The notes under the pieces were generated by a model. The model ran no database searches. It saw nothing but the letters and a program-made list of their open reading frames with translations, and had not been told where the DNA came from. From the NCBI GenBank assembly GCA_040954595.2, contig CM082582.2, forward strand, positions 8,742,001-8,806,000: a DNA stretch of 64,000 nt, read 5' to 3'. Shown here piece after piece: positions 36,420 to 49,400 of the stretch; position 1 is the stretch's first letter, and every line of letters starts with the position of its first letter. The stretch comes from Balanoglossus misakiensis (taxonomy: Eukaryota; Hemichordata). A program made the position numbers and the translations under genes.

Positions 36420-39400
36420 CTTGGAAATTTCCGTCTAGCCTTCCGTGCATTTTCATAAGAGAGTCAGACGGCCACGCTGCTGCACGTAGAATGCGAAGAT
36501 AGGGAAAACTCTACCCCAAAACAGAGTTTTTCCGCTCGATAGTTTTCTGTGAAGTCCAGGTAAGTAAAGTAACAGAAGTAGACACAGTTACTCAATTTAT
36601 GACCAGAAACATGGGTTATTCTGTGGCGAGTTCCGGACAACTAAAAAGCCAGTCGTTTACACCACAGAATTGAAAATTTGACGCGTCACCGTCAGACAGC
36701 TCGAGTCAGCGCTTCCCTGCGTTTTCATTCACAAATTCTACCCTTTCGGGTTACTCAACTTGAAATGTACGGTTTATCAAATTAAGACAAGTCGGTGTTA
36801 TAACTCTACTGGTGGGCGGCAGTTTTTTTACATAAAAAAAACAAGGTAGTTTGTTGGGAAAGGGGAAGGGGGCTATCATGAATTGGTAGCGGGTTCGATG
36901 AACTGACAGCGGGTTCACGTGTAGTCAGCGTGTTTTCGAGTGTGAGCGTATGCAATTTTGTATTATACTACCAGACAATTGCAAAAATTTCCTTTGAAAC
37001 GCTTCATTGGGAAGTTATTTTATGTGTTCGTGCAGACTTTGCCAAAAGAATTTTTTCTGAGTGTAAAATGTTCCGCTTGGCTGTAGGCCTAAACTTGAAA
37101 ATATGTAAATGTACATAGTGCCATGCTGGCGTTTTAGGCTCCTTGTCTGTCAGCGAAGCCCTAAAACAAATTGTCGTCGTGTGTGATGTACAATATGCGA
37201 ATGAACAACGGTATTTGGTTTTGTGTTCATGGATAGGCATTCAATTAGTTTCTTCCTGATTTTGCAGATCGACGGCCCTGATGAACTGATGGTGTACATT
37301 CGGCGTGGATGCTATGATGTTGTACAAGCATGATGTCAAAGTAAGCGGTATCAGCCAAGTTTGTTTGGCAATTTTTTTAAGAACTTTTAACGATTCTGAC
37401 TGGTGCCGGTAGCCAGTTCAGCAAACCGATTTTGCACAAATCTGAAGAATGCAACAATGCGGATGCTATATGTGGATGTCATTTCAACGTTCTAAAACCA
37501 ACATGACTACATGCTCGGTGCATGGGTCCTTTTTGTTACGGCACCAACAAGTTCATCGACTTTGAATGCTTCGAAAGGTGCTCGTTGTTGTGAATGTGTG
37601 TGTGCATGGGTGTACGGTAAGTTGTACGGTATATTTGGGCCATGCAGCTAGACTACAATGAGGTGAGAGTTTGTATGTTCCATGGCTGAATGAAGACTAG
37701 AGGATGAAGTTTCATAACAAGTAAGTTATATAGACATAAATAAAATCCCCGGTGCGGGTGGGTCCCATCCCTCAGACCGTCAGTTAATACTTAATACAAG
37801 TTTTTTTTAGATATGTTATCTTTCGTCATTATTCAATAAAAATAAAATAAAAACATACACGCACTCATAATACTTGGAGTGGTTTATTTCCGTACCGATC
37901 ATCTTCCCTCTCACGTACATAGTTAATACAGGTTTTTTAGATATGTTATCTTTCGTCATTATTCAATAAAAATAAAATAAAAACATACACGCACTCATAA
38001 TACTTGGAGTGGTTTATTTCCGTACCGATCATCTTCCCCTAGCGTATATAGTTAATACAGGTTTTTAGATATGTCATCTTTCGTCATTATTCAATAAAAA
38101 ATATTAAAAACATACGTGTATTGATAAAACTGAGAGTGGTTTATTTCCGTACCGATCATCTTCCCCCTCACGTACATAGTTAATACAGGTTTTTTAGATA
38201 TGTTATCTTTCGTCATTATTCAATAAAAATAAAATAAAAACATACACGCACTCATAATACGTGGAGTGGTTTATTTCCGTACCGATCATCTTCCCCTAGC
38301 GTATATAGTTAATACAGGTTTTTAGATATGTCATCTTTCGTCATTATTCAATAAAAAAGTATTAAAAACATACGTGTATTGATAAAACTGAGAGTGGTTT
38401 ATTTCCGTACCGATCATCTTCCCCCTCACGTACATAGTTAATACAGGTTTTTTAGATATGTTATCTTTCGTCATTTTTCAATAAAAAATACTAAAAACAT
38501 ATATGTACTGATAAAACTGGAAGTGGTTTATTTTGTACACATCAGATGTTTTCTTTCGTTTTCCTGAATATTAGATACTCACTTTATTTGCTTGTTTTGC
38601 AGATGCAGAGACCAGAGTATTTTCGCCATGCAGCGGTATAGCTGGGTGAGGTAAAGGCAGGTATGTTCCATGGCTGAACGATCATGAATAGACATTCACT
38701 TTATCATTTCCTTGTTTTGCAGATCCAGAGACGAGATCAACTCATAATGGTATTCATCAACCAAGCTGGGGTCCAAGTGACTAGTTATTCTCGCCATGCA
38801 ACAGTATGGCTGGGTGCGGTAAAGGGCAGTATGTTCAATGGCTGAACGAAGACCAGAGGGGCGTCAAGCAAGGTTTGATAAGCGATATATAGACAACAAA
38901 GCCCCTCTTTTCAAGGTGGCCATTTTGAAGATTTTTTTCGATTCAGACTGGTGCCGTTTCCCAGTCACGCGAAATGATTTTGCAAAAAACCTGCATGCAA
39001 CCCGGTACTATGTGAGGATGCCAATTCAATGTTTCGACCTGACTTACATACTTTTAATTTATTCCAGGAATCCCACAGATGATGCTAAGATGATTGCCAG
39101 CCTGTGTGATTGATGTCCAGAGATTACTGCATGGTCGTGGGAAGGTAAGGATTGTGGGAAAGAAAATTGAAGCAATGCCAGAGACGATACATGGCCAAAT
39201 AGAGTGAAGTTCCAGACAGCCATACAGGTTTGCATGATTCTGCGAATGAACAACAATTGGCGTACAGGGGTGATCATGCTTTGTTTCATGCCCATGAATG
39301 TTAAAGACATTCATTAATTTTCTACATTGCTTGTTTTGCAGATGCACAGACCAGATGGGTATCCAGCAACCGATGTACTTAGAAATTTTACCTGAATAAA
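36420..39400 (+). ncRNA. Candidate spliced non-coding transcript overlapping the left arm
   Basis: Series of acceptor/donor-bounded segments: a first exon ending at 36559 (CCAG|gtaagt), then 37268-37340, 38603-38650, 38723-38818, 39068-39144, and a last segment from 39342 with an AATAAA at 39395-39400. Three internal segments start with the same TTTTGCAG|AT(G/C)CA(G/C)AGA pattern, and related segments share CGCCATGCA...GTATGGCTGGGTG. No continuous ORF joins them: the 38603 segment has an in-frame TAG where its sibling at 38723 has TGG. A decayed gene or long non-coding RNA would fit. Splice sites were judged by eye only. Confidence 0.3.
37791..38540. repeat. Outer tandem array of a ~120-bp unit, left arm
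   Basis: About six units, each with TTAATACAGG, TAGATATGTTATCTTTCGTCATTATTCAATAAAA and GGTTTATTTCCGTACCGATCATCTTCCC (pieces given separately, joined by short spacers). Two variants, A (ACACGCACTCATAATACTTGGAG) and B (ACGTGTATTGATAAAACTGAGAG, both split by a few variable bases), alternate in part, giving a dimer of about 240 bp. The same array occurs inverted at 63661-64000. Confidence 0.9.
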
Positions 39401-40330
39401 AATTGTATTTCAATGAATTTTTATCAACCTGTAGATGGTAATTTTTGTATTTATAGATATGTCAATATCCGGTGCTTTCACAAGTTGTGTTCCAGTATTT
39501 ATGAATCTTGGCATGGATTTTCTTTCATATTGTATTTGTTTTTGGTTTCAAAACTTTGAAATTAAAATTTTCAATGAGCTAGATTAAAATGAAGTACTTG
39601 TGTCTGTATCATTTTCTTTCCCCAACACTGTCTTGATGTTGAGATAATTGAAACTGGTAAGGTCAAAGGTCGGCCCGTTAATTTGCAGCGAACTCTGTCG
39701 TCCCATTGAAAGTCGAAAAGCGTCAGATTTGCAACCATTATAGATATTGACACATTCAAAGAAAGTGAAAAGTCACAATTTTGGCAAACTAAATCTGTTC
39801 TCGTAATGGCCCTAGCAAATACCTTGGTCATTTCTTCCTACTGACGCTCAGGAAATTCAAAAGTAGGCGAAAGATCACCTGTTAACATGGATGCAAATTA
39901 TGGAAGTTTGACCTGTTTCTAAATTTGCTAGAATGTTCAACTTTAAGTCAAAAATTGCCACAAATCCGAAGTCTGTACCCTTGCTGAGCTTTTCCAATTA
40001 AACATATCCATGTAAACTAAAGAAGCCGAGACAGGGCGAAAAAATTATCGAAATTTAATCCAATTTAGTTGATACTTGTAAGATATACTCTGGTCGCCAA
40101 AACGAAACATGCAAATTGATTACTAAATTTGCATTCCGTGTCCTTCGAAGTTTAGATATAACAGTATGAACGCCACTTAAAAATATTTGTTTTCCTGGCT
40201 TGATAGTTAATCATTTTCTTCACTCCCTCGAAATGCATCCAAGTGTCTGAGCTCCTAATCTTAATTAGTGATTTCAATAGGAAGCGAATGGAGGGGGGGG
40301 GGGGGGGGGTCAATTTGGGCGTGCGTCGCT
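38348..40330 (+). repeat. Left inverted-repeat arm flanking the satellite
   Basis: Matches the reverse complement of 61677-64000 almost base for base apart from a few indels. An 86-codon frame at 39571-39831 (minus strand) differs from its partner at 62166-62426 (plus strand) at only two residues, so the arms are young. Homology stops at the inner edge just after a G-run and CGTCGCT at 40330. The outer limit cannot be set because the partner runs off the window. No transposase or other known protein is encoded. Confidence 0.92.
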
Positions 40331-40460
40331 GAGGACGCCATACTATTCATCACCACTGCAGCAGCAAGTTCAGTTTATTTCTGAAAGGGGTTCTCAAACA
40401 ACATTTTCTCTGAATCGACATTCGCTGAGAAATCATTGACAAGCGATATATCTAAAATAC
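40331..40460. other. Unique spacer between left arm and satellite
   Basis: A 130-bp stretch with no counterpart at the right junction, where only 12 bases separate satellite and arm. It contains TGACAAGCGA at 40437-40446, which is repeated directly at the right junction (61672-61681). Confidence 0.7.
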
Positions 40461-43400
40461 AATTTTTCGAATTTTCAAAATTTCTTCATTTTTTCATAAA
40501 AATCATGGGTTATAGCTCATGAAAATCATCCAAAAATGAGAATTTTTCGACTTTGCGGAATTTCAAAATTTGGCCGATTTTTGAAAAAATCATGGGTTAT
40601 AGCTCATGAAAATCATCCAAAAATGAGAATTTTTCGACTTTGCGGAATTTCAAAATTTGGCCGATTTTTGAAAAAATCATGGGTTATAGCTCATGAAAAT
40701 CATCCAAAAATGAGAATTTTTCGACTTTGCGGAATTTCAAAATTTGGCCGATTTTTGAAAAAATCATGGGTTATAGCTCATGAAAATCATCCAAAAATGA
40801 GAATTTTTCGACTTTGCGGCATTTCAAAATTTGGCCGATTTTTGAAAAAATCATGGGTTATAGCTCATGAAAATCATCCAAAAATGAGAATTTTTCGACT
40901 TTGCGGAATTTCAAAATTTGGCCGATTTTTGAAAAAATCATGGGTTATAGCTCATGAAAATCATCCAAAAATGAGAATTTTTCGACTTTGCGGAATTTCA
41001 AAATTTGGCCGATTTTTGAAAAAATCATGGGTTATAGCTCATGAAAATCATCCAAAAATGAGAATTTTTCGACTTTGCGGAATTTCAAAATTTGGCCGAT
41101 TTTTGAAAAAATCATGGGTTATAGCTCATGAAAATCATCCAAAAATGAGAATTTTTCGACTTTGCGGAATTTCAAAATTTGGCCGATTTTTGAAAAAATC
41201 ATGGGTTATAGCTCATGAAAATCATCCAAAAATCAGAATTTTTCGACTTTGCGGAATTTCAAAATTTGGCCGATTTTTGAAAAAATCATGGGTTATAGCT
41301 CATGAAAATCATCCAAAAATGAGAATTTTTCGACTTTGCGGAATTTCAAAATTTGGCCGATTTTTGAAAAAATCATGGGTTATAGCTCATGAAAATCATC
41401 CAAAACTGAGAATTTTTCGACTTTGCGGAATTTCAAAATTTGGCCGATTTTTGAAAAAATCATGGGTTATAGCTCATGAAAATCATCCAAAAATGAGAAT
41501 TTTTCGACTTTGCGGAATTTCAAAATTTGGCCGATTTTTGAAAAAATCATGGGTTATAGCTCATGAAAATCATCCAAAACTGAGAATTTTTCGACTTTGC
41601 GGAATTTCAAAATTTGGCCGATTTTTGAAAAAATCATGGGTTATAGCTCATGAAAATCATCCAAAAATGAGAATTTTTCGACTTTGCGGAATTTCAAAAT
41701 TTGGCCGATTTTTGAAAAAATCATGGGTTATAGCTCATGAAAATCATCCAAAACTGAGAATTTTTCGACTTTGCGGAATTTCAAAATTTGGCCGATTTTT
41801 GAAAAAATCATGGGTTATAGCTCATGAAAATCATCCAAAAATGAGAATTTTTCGACTTTGCGGAATTTCAAAATTTGGCCGATTTTTGAAAAAATCATGG
41901 GTTATAGCTCATGAAAATCATCCAAAAATGAGAATTTTTCGACTTTGCGGAATTTCAAAATTTGGCCGATTTTTGAAAAAATCATGGGTTATAGCTCATG
42001 AAAATCATCCAAAATGCGAATTTTTCGACTTTGCGGAATTTCAAAATTTGGCCGATTTTTGAAAAAATCATGGGTTATAGCTCATGAAAATCATCCAAAA
42101 ATGCGAATTTTTCGACTTTGCGGAATTTCAAAATTTGGCCGATTTTTGAAAAAATCATGGGTTATAGCTCATGAAAATCATCCAAAAATGCGAATTTTTC
42201 GACTTTGCGGAATTTCAAAATTTGGCCGATTTTTGAAAAAATCATGGGTTACAGCTCATGAAAATCATCCAAAAATGAGAATTTTTCGACTTTTCGGAAT
42301 TTAAAAATTTGGCCGATTTTTGAAAAAATCATGGGTTACAGCTCATGAAAATCATCCAAAAATTAGAATTTTTCGACTATTCGGAATTTCAAAATTTGGC
42401 CGATTTTTGAAAAAATCATGGGTTATAGCTCATGAAAATCATCCAAAAATGAGAATTTTTCGACTTTGCGGAATTTCAAAATTTGGCCGATTTTTGAAAA
42501 AATCATGGGTTATAGCTCATGAAAATCATCCAAAAATGAGAATTTTTCGACTTTGCGGAATTTCAAAATTTGGCCGATTTTTGAAAAAATCATGGGTTAT
42601 AGCTCATGAAAATCATCCAAAAATGAGAATTTTTCGACTTTGCGGAATTTCAAAATTTGGCCGATTTTTGAAAAAATCATGGGTTATAGCTCATGAAAAT
42701 CATCCAAAAATGAGAATTTTTCGACTTTGCGGAATTTCAAAATTTGGCCGATTTTTGAAAAAATCATGGGTTATAGCTCATGAAAATCATCCAAAAATGA
42801 GAATTTTTCGACTTTGCGGAATTTCAAAATTTGGCCGATTTTTGAAAAAATCATGGGTTATAGCTCATGAAAATCATCCAAAAATGAGAATTTTTCGACT
42901 TTGCGGAATTTCAAAATTTGGCCGATTTTTGAAAAAATCATGGGTTATAGCTCATGAAAATCATCCAAAAATGAGAATTTTTCGACTTTGCGGAATTTCA
43001 AAATTTGGCCGATTTTTGAAAAAATCATGGGTTATAGCTCATGAAAATCATCCAAAAATGAGAATTTTTCGACTTTGCGGAATTTCAAAATTTGGCCGAT
43101 TTTTGAAAAAATCATGGGTTATAGCTCATGAAAATCATCCAAAACTGAGAATTTTTCGACTTTGCGGAATTTCAAAATTTGGCCGATTTTTGAAAAAATC
43201 ATGGGTTATAGCTCATGAAAATCATCCAAAAATGAGAATTTTTCGACTTTGCGGAATTTCAAAATTTGGCCGATTTTTGAAAAAATCATGGGTTATAGCT
43301 CATGAAAATCATCCAAAACTGAGAATTTTTCGACTTTGCGGAATTTCAAAATTTGGCCGATTTTTGAAAAAATCATGGGTTATAGCTCATGAAAATCATC

Positions 43401-46400
43401 CAAAACTGAGAATTTTTCGACTTTGCGGAATTTCAAAATTTGGCCGATTTTTGAAAAAATCATGGGTTATAGCTCATGAAAATCATCCAAAAATGAGAAT
43501 TTTTCGACTTTGCGGAATTTCAAAATTTGGCCGATTTTTGAAAAAATCATGGGTTATAGCTCATGAAAATCATCCAAAAATGAGAATTTTTCGACTTTTC
43601 GGAATTTCAAAATTTGGCCGATTTTTGAAAAAATCATGGGTTATAGCTCATGAAAATCATCCAAAAATGAGAATTTTTCGACTTTGCGGAATTTCAAAAT
43701 TTGGCCGATTTTTGAAAAAATCATGGGTTATAGCTCATGAAAATCATCCAAAATGCGAATTTTTCGACTTTGCGGAATTTCAAAATTTGGCCGATTTTTG
43801 AAAAAATCATGGGTTATAGCTCATGAAAATCATCCAAAAATGCGAATTTTTCGACTTTGCGGAATTTCAAAATTTGGCCGATTTTTGAAAAAATCATGGG
43901 TTATAGCTCATGAAAATCATCCAAAAATGCGAATTTTTCGACTTTGCGGAATTTCAAAATTTGGCCGATTTTTGAAAAAATCATGGGTTATAGCTCATGA
44001 AAATCATCCAAAAATGAGAATTTTTCGACTTTGCGGAATTTCAAAATTTGGCCGATTTTTGAAAAAATCATGGGTTATAGCTCATGAAAATCATCCAAAA
44101 ATGAGAATTTTTCGACTTTGCGGAATTTCAAAATTTGGCCGATTTTTTAAAAAATCATGGGTTATAGCTCATGAAAATCATCCAAAAATGAGAATTTTTC
44201 GACTTTTCGGAATTTAAAAATTTGGCCGATTTTTGAAAAAATCATGGGTTATAGCTCATGAAAATCATCCAAAAATTAGAATTTTTCGACTATTCGGAAT
44301 TTCAAAATTTGGCCGATTTTTGAAAAAATCAAGGGTTATAGCTCATGAAAATCATCCAAAAATGAGAATTTTTCGACTTTGCGGAATTTCAAAATTTGGC
44401 CGATTTTTGAAAAAATCATGGGTTATAGCTCATGAAAATCATCCAAAAATGAGAATTTTTCGACTTTTCGGAATTTCAAAATATGGCCGATTTTTGAAAA
44501 AATCATGGGTTATAGCTCATGAAAATCATCCAAAAATGAGAATTTTTCGACTTTGCGGAATTTCAAAATTTGGCCGATTTTTGAAAAAATCATGGGTTAT
44601 AGCTCATGAAAATCATCCAAAACTGAGAATTTTTCGACTTTGCGGAATTTCAAAATTTGGCCGATTTTTGAAAAAATCATGGGTTATAGCTCATGAAAAT
44701 CATCCAAAACTGAGAATTTTTCGACTTTGCGGAATTTCAAAATTTGGCCGATTTTTGAAAAAATCATGGGTTATAGCTCATGAAAATCATCCAAAACTGA
44801 GAATTTTTCGACTTTGCGGAATTTCAAAATTTGGCCGATTTTTGAAAAAATCATGGGTTATAGCTCATGAAAATCATCCAAAAATGAGAATTTTTCGACT
44901 TTGCGGAATTTCAAAATTTGGTCGATTTTTGAAAAAATCATGGGTTATAGCTCATGAAAATCATCCAAAAATGAGAATTTTTCGACTTTGCGGAATTTCA
45001 AAATTTGGCCGATTTTTGAAAAAATCATGGGTTATAGCTCATGAAAATCATCCAAAAATGAGAATTTTTCGACTTTGCGGAATTTCAAAATTTGGCCGAT
45101 TTTTGAAAAAATCATGGGTTATAGCTCATGAAAATCATCCAAAAATGAGAATTTTTCGACTTTGCGGAATTTCAAAATTTGGCCGATTTTTGAAAAAATC
45201 ATGGGTTATAGCTCATGAAAATCATCCAAAAATGAGAATTTTTCGACTTTTCGGAATTTAAAAATTTGGCCGATTTTTGAAAAAATCATGGGTTATAGCT
45301 CATGAAAATCATCCAAAAATGAGAATTTTTCGACTTTGCGGAATTTCAAAATTTGGCCGATTTTTGAAAAAATCATGGGTTATAGCTCATGAAAATCATC
45401 CAAAACTGAGAATTTTTCGACTTTGCGGAATTTCAAAATTTGGCCGATTTTTGAAAAAATCATGGGTTATAGCTCATGAAAATCATCCAAAACTGAGAAT
45501 TTTTCGACTTTGCGGAATTTCAAAATTTGGCCGATTTTTGAAAAAATCATGGGTTATAGCTCATGAAAATCATCCAAAAATGAGAATTTTTCGACTTTGC
45601 GGAATTTCAAAATTTGGCCGATTTTTGAAAAAATCATGGGTTATAGCTCATGAAAATCATCCAAAAATGAGAATTTTTCGACTTTGCGGAATTTCAAAAT
45701 TTGGCCGATTTTTGAAAAAATCATGGGTTATAGCTCATGAAAATCATCCAAAATGAGAATTTTTCGACTTTGCGGAATTTCAAAATTTGGCCGATTTTTG
45801 AAAAAATCATGGGTTATAGCTCATGAAAATCATCCAAAAATGAGAATTTTTCGACTTTGCGGAATTTCAAAATTTGGCCGATTTTTGAAAAAATCATGGG
45901 TTATAGCTCATGAAAATCATCCAAAAATGAGAATTTTTCGACTTTGCGGAATTTCAAAATTTGGCCGATTTTTGAAAAAATCATGGGTTATAGCTCATGA
46001 AAATCATCCAAAAATGAGAATTTTTCGACTTTGCGGAATTTCAAAATTTGGCCGATTTTTGAAAAAATCATGGGTTATAGCTCATGAAAATCATCCAAAA
46101 ATGAGAATTTTTCGACTTTGCGGAATTTCAAAATTTGGCCGATTTTTGAAAAAATCATGGGTTATAGCTCATGAAAATCATCCAAAAATGAGAATTTTTC
46201 GACTTTGCGGAATTTCAAAATTTGGCCGATTTTTGAAAAAATCATGGGTTATAGCTCATGAAAATCATCCAAAACTGAGAATTTTTCGACTTTGCGGAAT
46301 TTCAAAATTTGGCCGATTTTTGAAAAAATCATGGGTTATAGCTCATGAAAATCATCCAAAACTGAGAATTTTTCGACTTTGCGGAATTTCAAAATTTGGC

Positions 46401-49400
46401 CGATTTTTGAAAAAATCATGGGTTATAGCTCATGAAAATCATCCAAAACTGAGAATTTTTCGACTTTGCGGAATTTCAAAATTTGGCCGATTTTTGAAAA
46501 AATCATGGGTTATAGCTCATGAAAATCATCCAAAAATGAGAATTTTTCGACTTTGCGGAATTTCAAAATTTGGCCGATTTTTGAAAAAATCATGGGTTAT
46601 AGCTCATGAAAATCATCCAAAAATGAGAATTTTTCGACTTTGCGGAATTTCAAAATTTGGCCGATTTTTGAAAAAATCATGGGTTATAGCTCATGAAAAT
46701 CATCCAAAAATGAGAATTTTTCGACTTTGCGGAATTTAAAAATTTGGCCGATTTTTGAAAAAATCACGGGTTATAGCTCATGAAAATCATCCAAAAATGA
46801 GAATTTTTCGACTATTCGGAATTTCAAAATTTGGCCGATTTTTGAAAAAATCACGGGTTATAGCTCATGAAAATCATCCAAAAATGAGAATTTTTCGACT
46901 TTTCGGAATTTCAAAATTTGGCCGATTTTTGAAAAAATCATGGGTTATAGCTCATGAAAATCATCCAAAAATGAGAATTTTTCGACTTTGCGGAATTTCA
47001 AAATTTGGCCGATTTTTGAAAAAATCATGGGTTATAGCTCATGAAAATCATCCAAAAATGAGAATTTTTCGACTTTGCGGAATTTCAAAATTTGGCCGAT
47101 TTTTGAAAAAATCATGGGTTATAGCTCATGAAAATCATCCAAAAATGAGAATTTTTCGACTTTGCGGAATTTCAAAATTTGGCCGATTTTTGAAAAAATC
47201 ATGGGTTATAGCTCATGAAAATCATCCAAAAATGAGAATTTTTCGACTTTGCGGAATTTCAAAATTTGGCCGATTTTTGAAAAAATCATGGGTTATAGCT
47301 CATGAAAATCATCCAAAAATGAGAATTTTTCGACTTTGCGGAATTTCAAAATTTGGCCGATTTTTGAAAAAATCATGGGTTATAGCTCATGAAAATCATC
47401 CAAAAATGAGAATTTTTCGACTTTGCGGAATTTCAAAATTTGGCCGATTTTTGAAAAAATCATGGGTTATAGCTCATGAAAATCATCCAAAAATGAGAAT
47501 TTTTCGACTTTGCGGAATTTCATAATTTGGCCGATTTTTGAAAAAATCATGGGTTATAGCTCATGAAAATCATCCAAAAATGAGAATTTTTCGACTTTGC
47601 GGAATTTCAAAATTTGGCCGATTTTTGAAAAAATCATGGGTTATAGCTCATGAAAATCATCCAAAAATGCGAATTTTTCGACTTTGCGGAATTTCAAAAT
47701 TTGGCCGATTTTTGAAAAAATCATGGGTTATAGCTCATGAAAATCATCCAAAAATGAGAATTTTTCGACTTTGCGGAATTTCAAAATTTGGCCGATTTTT
47801 GAAAAAATCATGGGTTATAGCTCATGAAAATCATCCAAAAATGAGAATTTTTCGACTTTGCGGAATTTCAAAATTTGGCCGATTTTTTGAAAAAATCATG
47901 GGTTATAGCTCATGAAAATCATCCAAAAATGAGAATTTTTCGACTTTGCGGAATTTCAAAATTTGGCCGATTTTTGAAAAAATCATGGGTTATAGCTCAT
48001 GAAAATCATCCAAAAATGAGAATTTTTCGACTTTGCGGAATTTCAAAATTTGGCCGATTTTTGAAAAAATCATGGGTTATAGCTCATGAAAATCATCCAA
48101 AAATGAGAATTTTTCGACTTTGCGGAATTTCATAATTTGGCCGATTTTTGAAAAAATCATGGGTTATAGCTCATGAAAATCATCCAAAAATGAGAATTTT
48201 TCGACTTTGCGGAATTTCAAAATTTGGCCGATTTTTGAAAAAATCATGGGTTATAGCTCATGAAAATCATCCAAAAATGAGAATTTTTCGACTTTGCGGA
48301 ATTTCAAAATTTGGCCGATTTTTGAAAAAATCATGGGTTATAGCTCATGAAAATCATCCAAAAATGAGAATTTTTCGACTTTGCGGAATTTCAAAATTTG
48401 GCCGATTTTTGAAAAAATCATGGGTTATAGCTCATGAAAATCATCCAAAAATGAGAATTTTTCGACTTTGCGGAATTTCAAAATTTGGCCGATTTTTGAA
48501 AAAATCATGGGTTATAGCTCCTGAAAATCATCCAAAAATGAGAATTTTTCGACTTTGCGGAATTTCAAAATTTGGCCGATTTTTGAAAAAATCATGGGTT
48601 ATAGCTCCTGAAAATCATCCAAAAATGAGAATTTTTCGACTTTGCGGAATTTCAAAATTTGGCCGATTTTTGAAAAAATCATGGGTTATAGCTCATGAAA
48701 ATCATCCAAAAATGAGAATTTTTCGACTTTGCGGAATTTCAAAATTTGGCCGATTTTTGAAAAAATCATGGGTTATAGCTCATGAAAATCATCCAAAAAT
48801 GAGAATTTTTCGACTTTGCGGAATTTCAAAATTTGGCCGATTTTTGAAAAAATCATGGGTTATATGCTCATGAAAATCATCCAAAAATGAGAATTTTTCG
48901 ACTTTGCGGAATTTCAAAATTTGGCCGATTTTTGAAAAAATCATGGGTTATAGCTCATGAAAATCATCCAAAAATGAGAATTTTTCGACTTTGCGGAATT
49001 TCAAAATTTGGCCGATTTTTGAAAAAATCATGGGTTATAGCTCATGAAAATCATCCAAAAATGCGAATTTTTCGACTTTGCGGAATTTCAAAATTTGGCC
49101 GATTTTTGAAAAAATCATGGGTTATAGCTCATGAAAATCATCCAAAAATGCGAATTTTTCGACTTTGCGGAATTTCAAAATTTGGCCGATTTTTGAAAAA
49201 ATCATGGGTTATAGCTCATGAAAATCATCCAAAAATGAGAATTTTTCGACTTTGCGGAATTTCAAAATTTGGCCGATTTTTGAAAAAATCATGGGTTATA
49301 GCTCATGAAAATCATCCAAAAATGAGAATTTTTCGACTTTGCGGAATTTCAAAATTTGGCCGATTTTTGAAAAAATCATGGGTTATAGCTCATGAAAATC

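Noticed and set aside
39571-39831. 86-codon ORF repeated in both arms (minus strand here, plus strand at 62166-62426)
   Set aside because: Conservation simply reflects the recent arm duplication; no domain, no splice or start context, and no evidence of selection can be judged from two near-identical copies.
40536-42062. 508-codon ORF (and many similar ones) of a 29-residue tandem repeat
   Set aside because: A satellite unit of 87 bp with no stop in one frame produces such ORFs automatically. Stops (TCA to TAA) and single-base indels recur, and variants ignore codon position.
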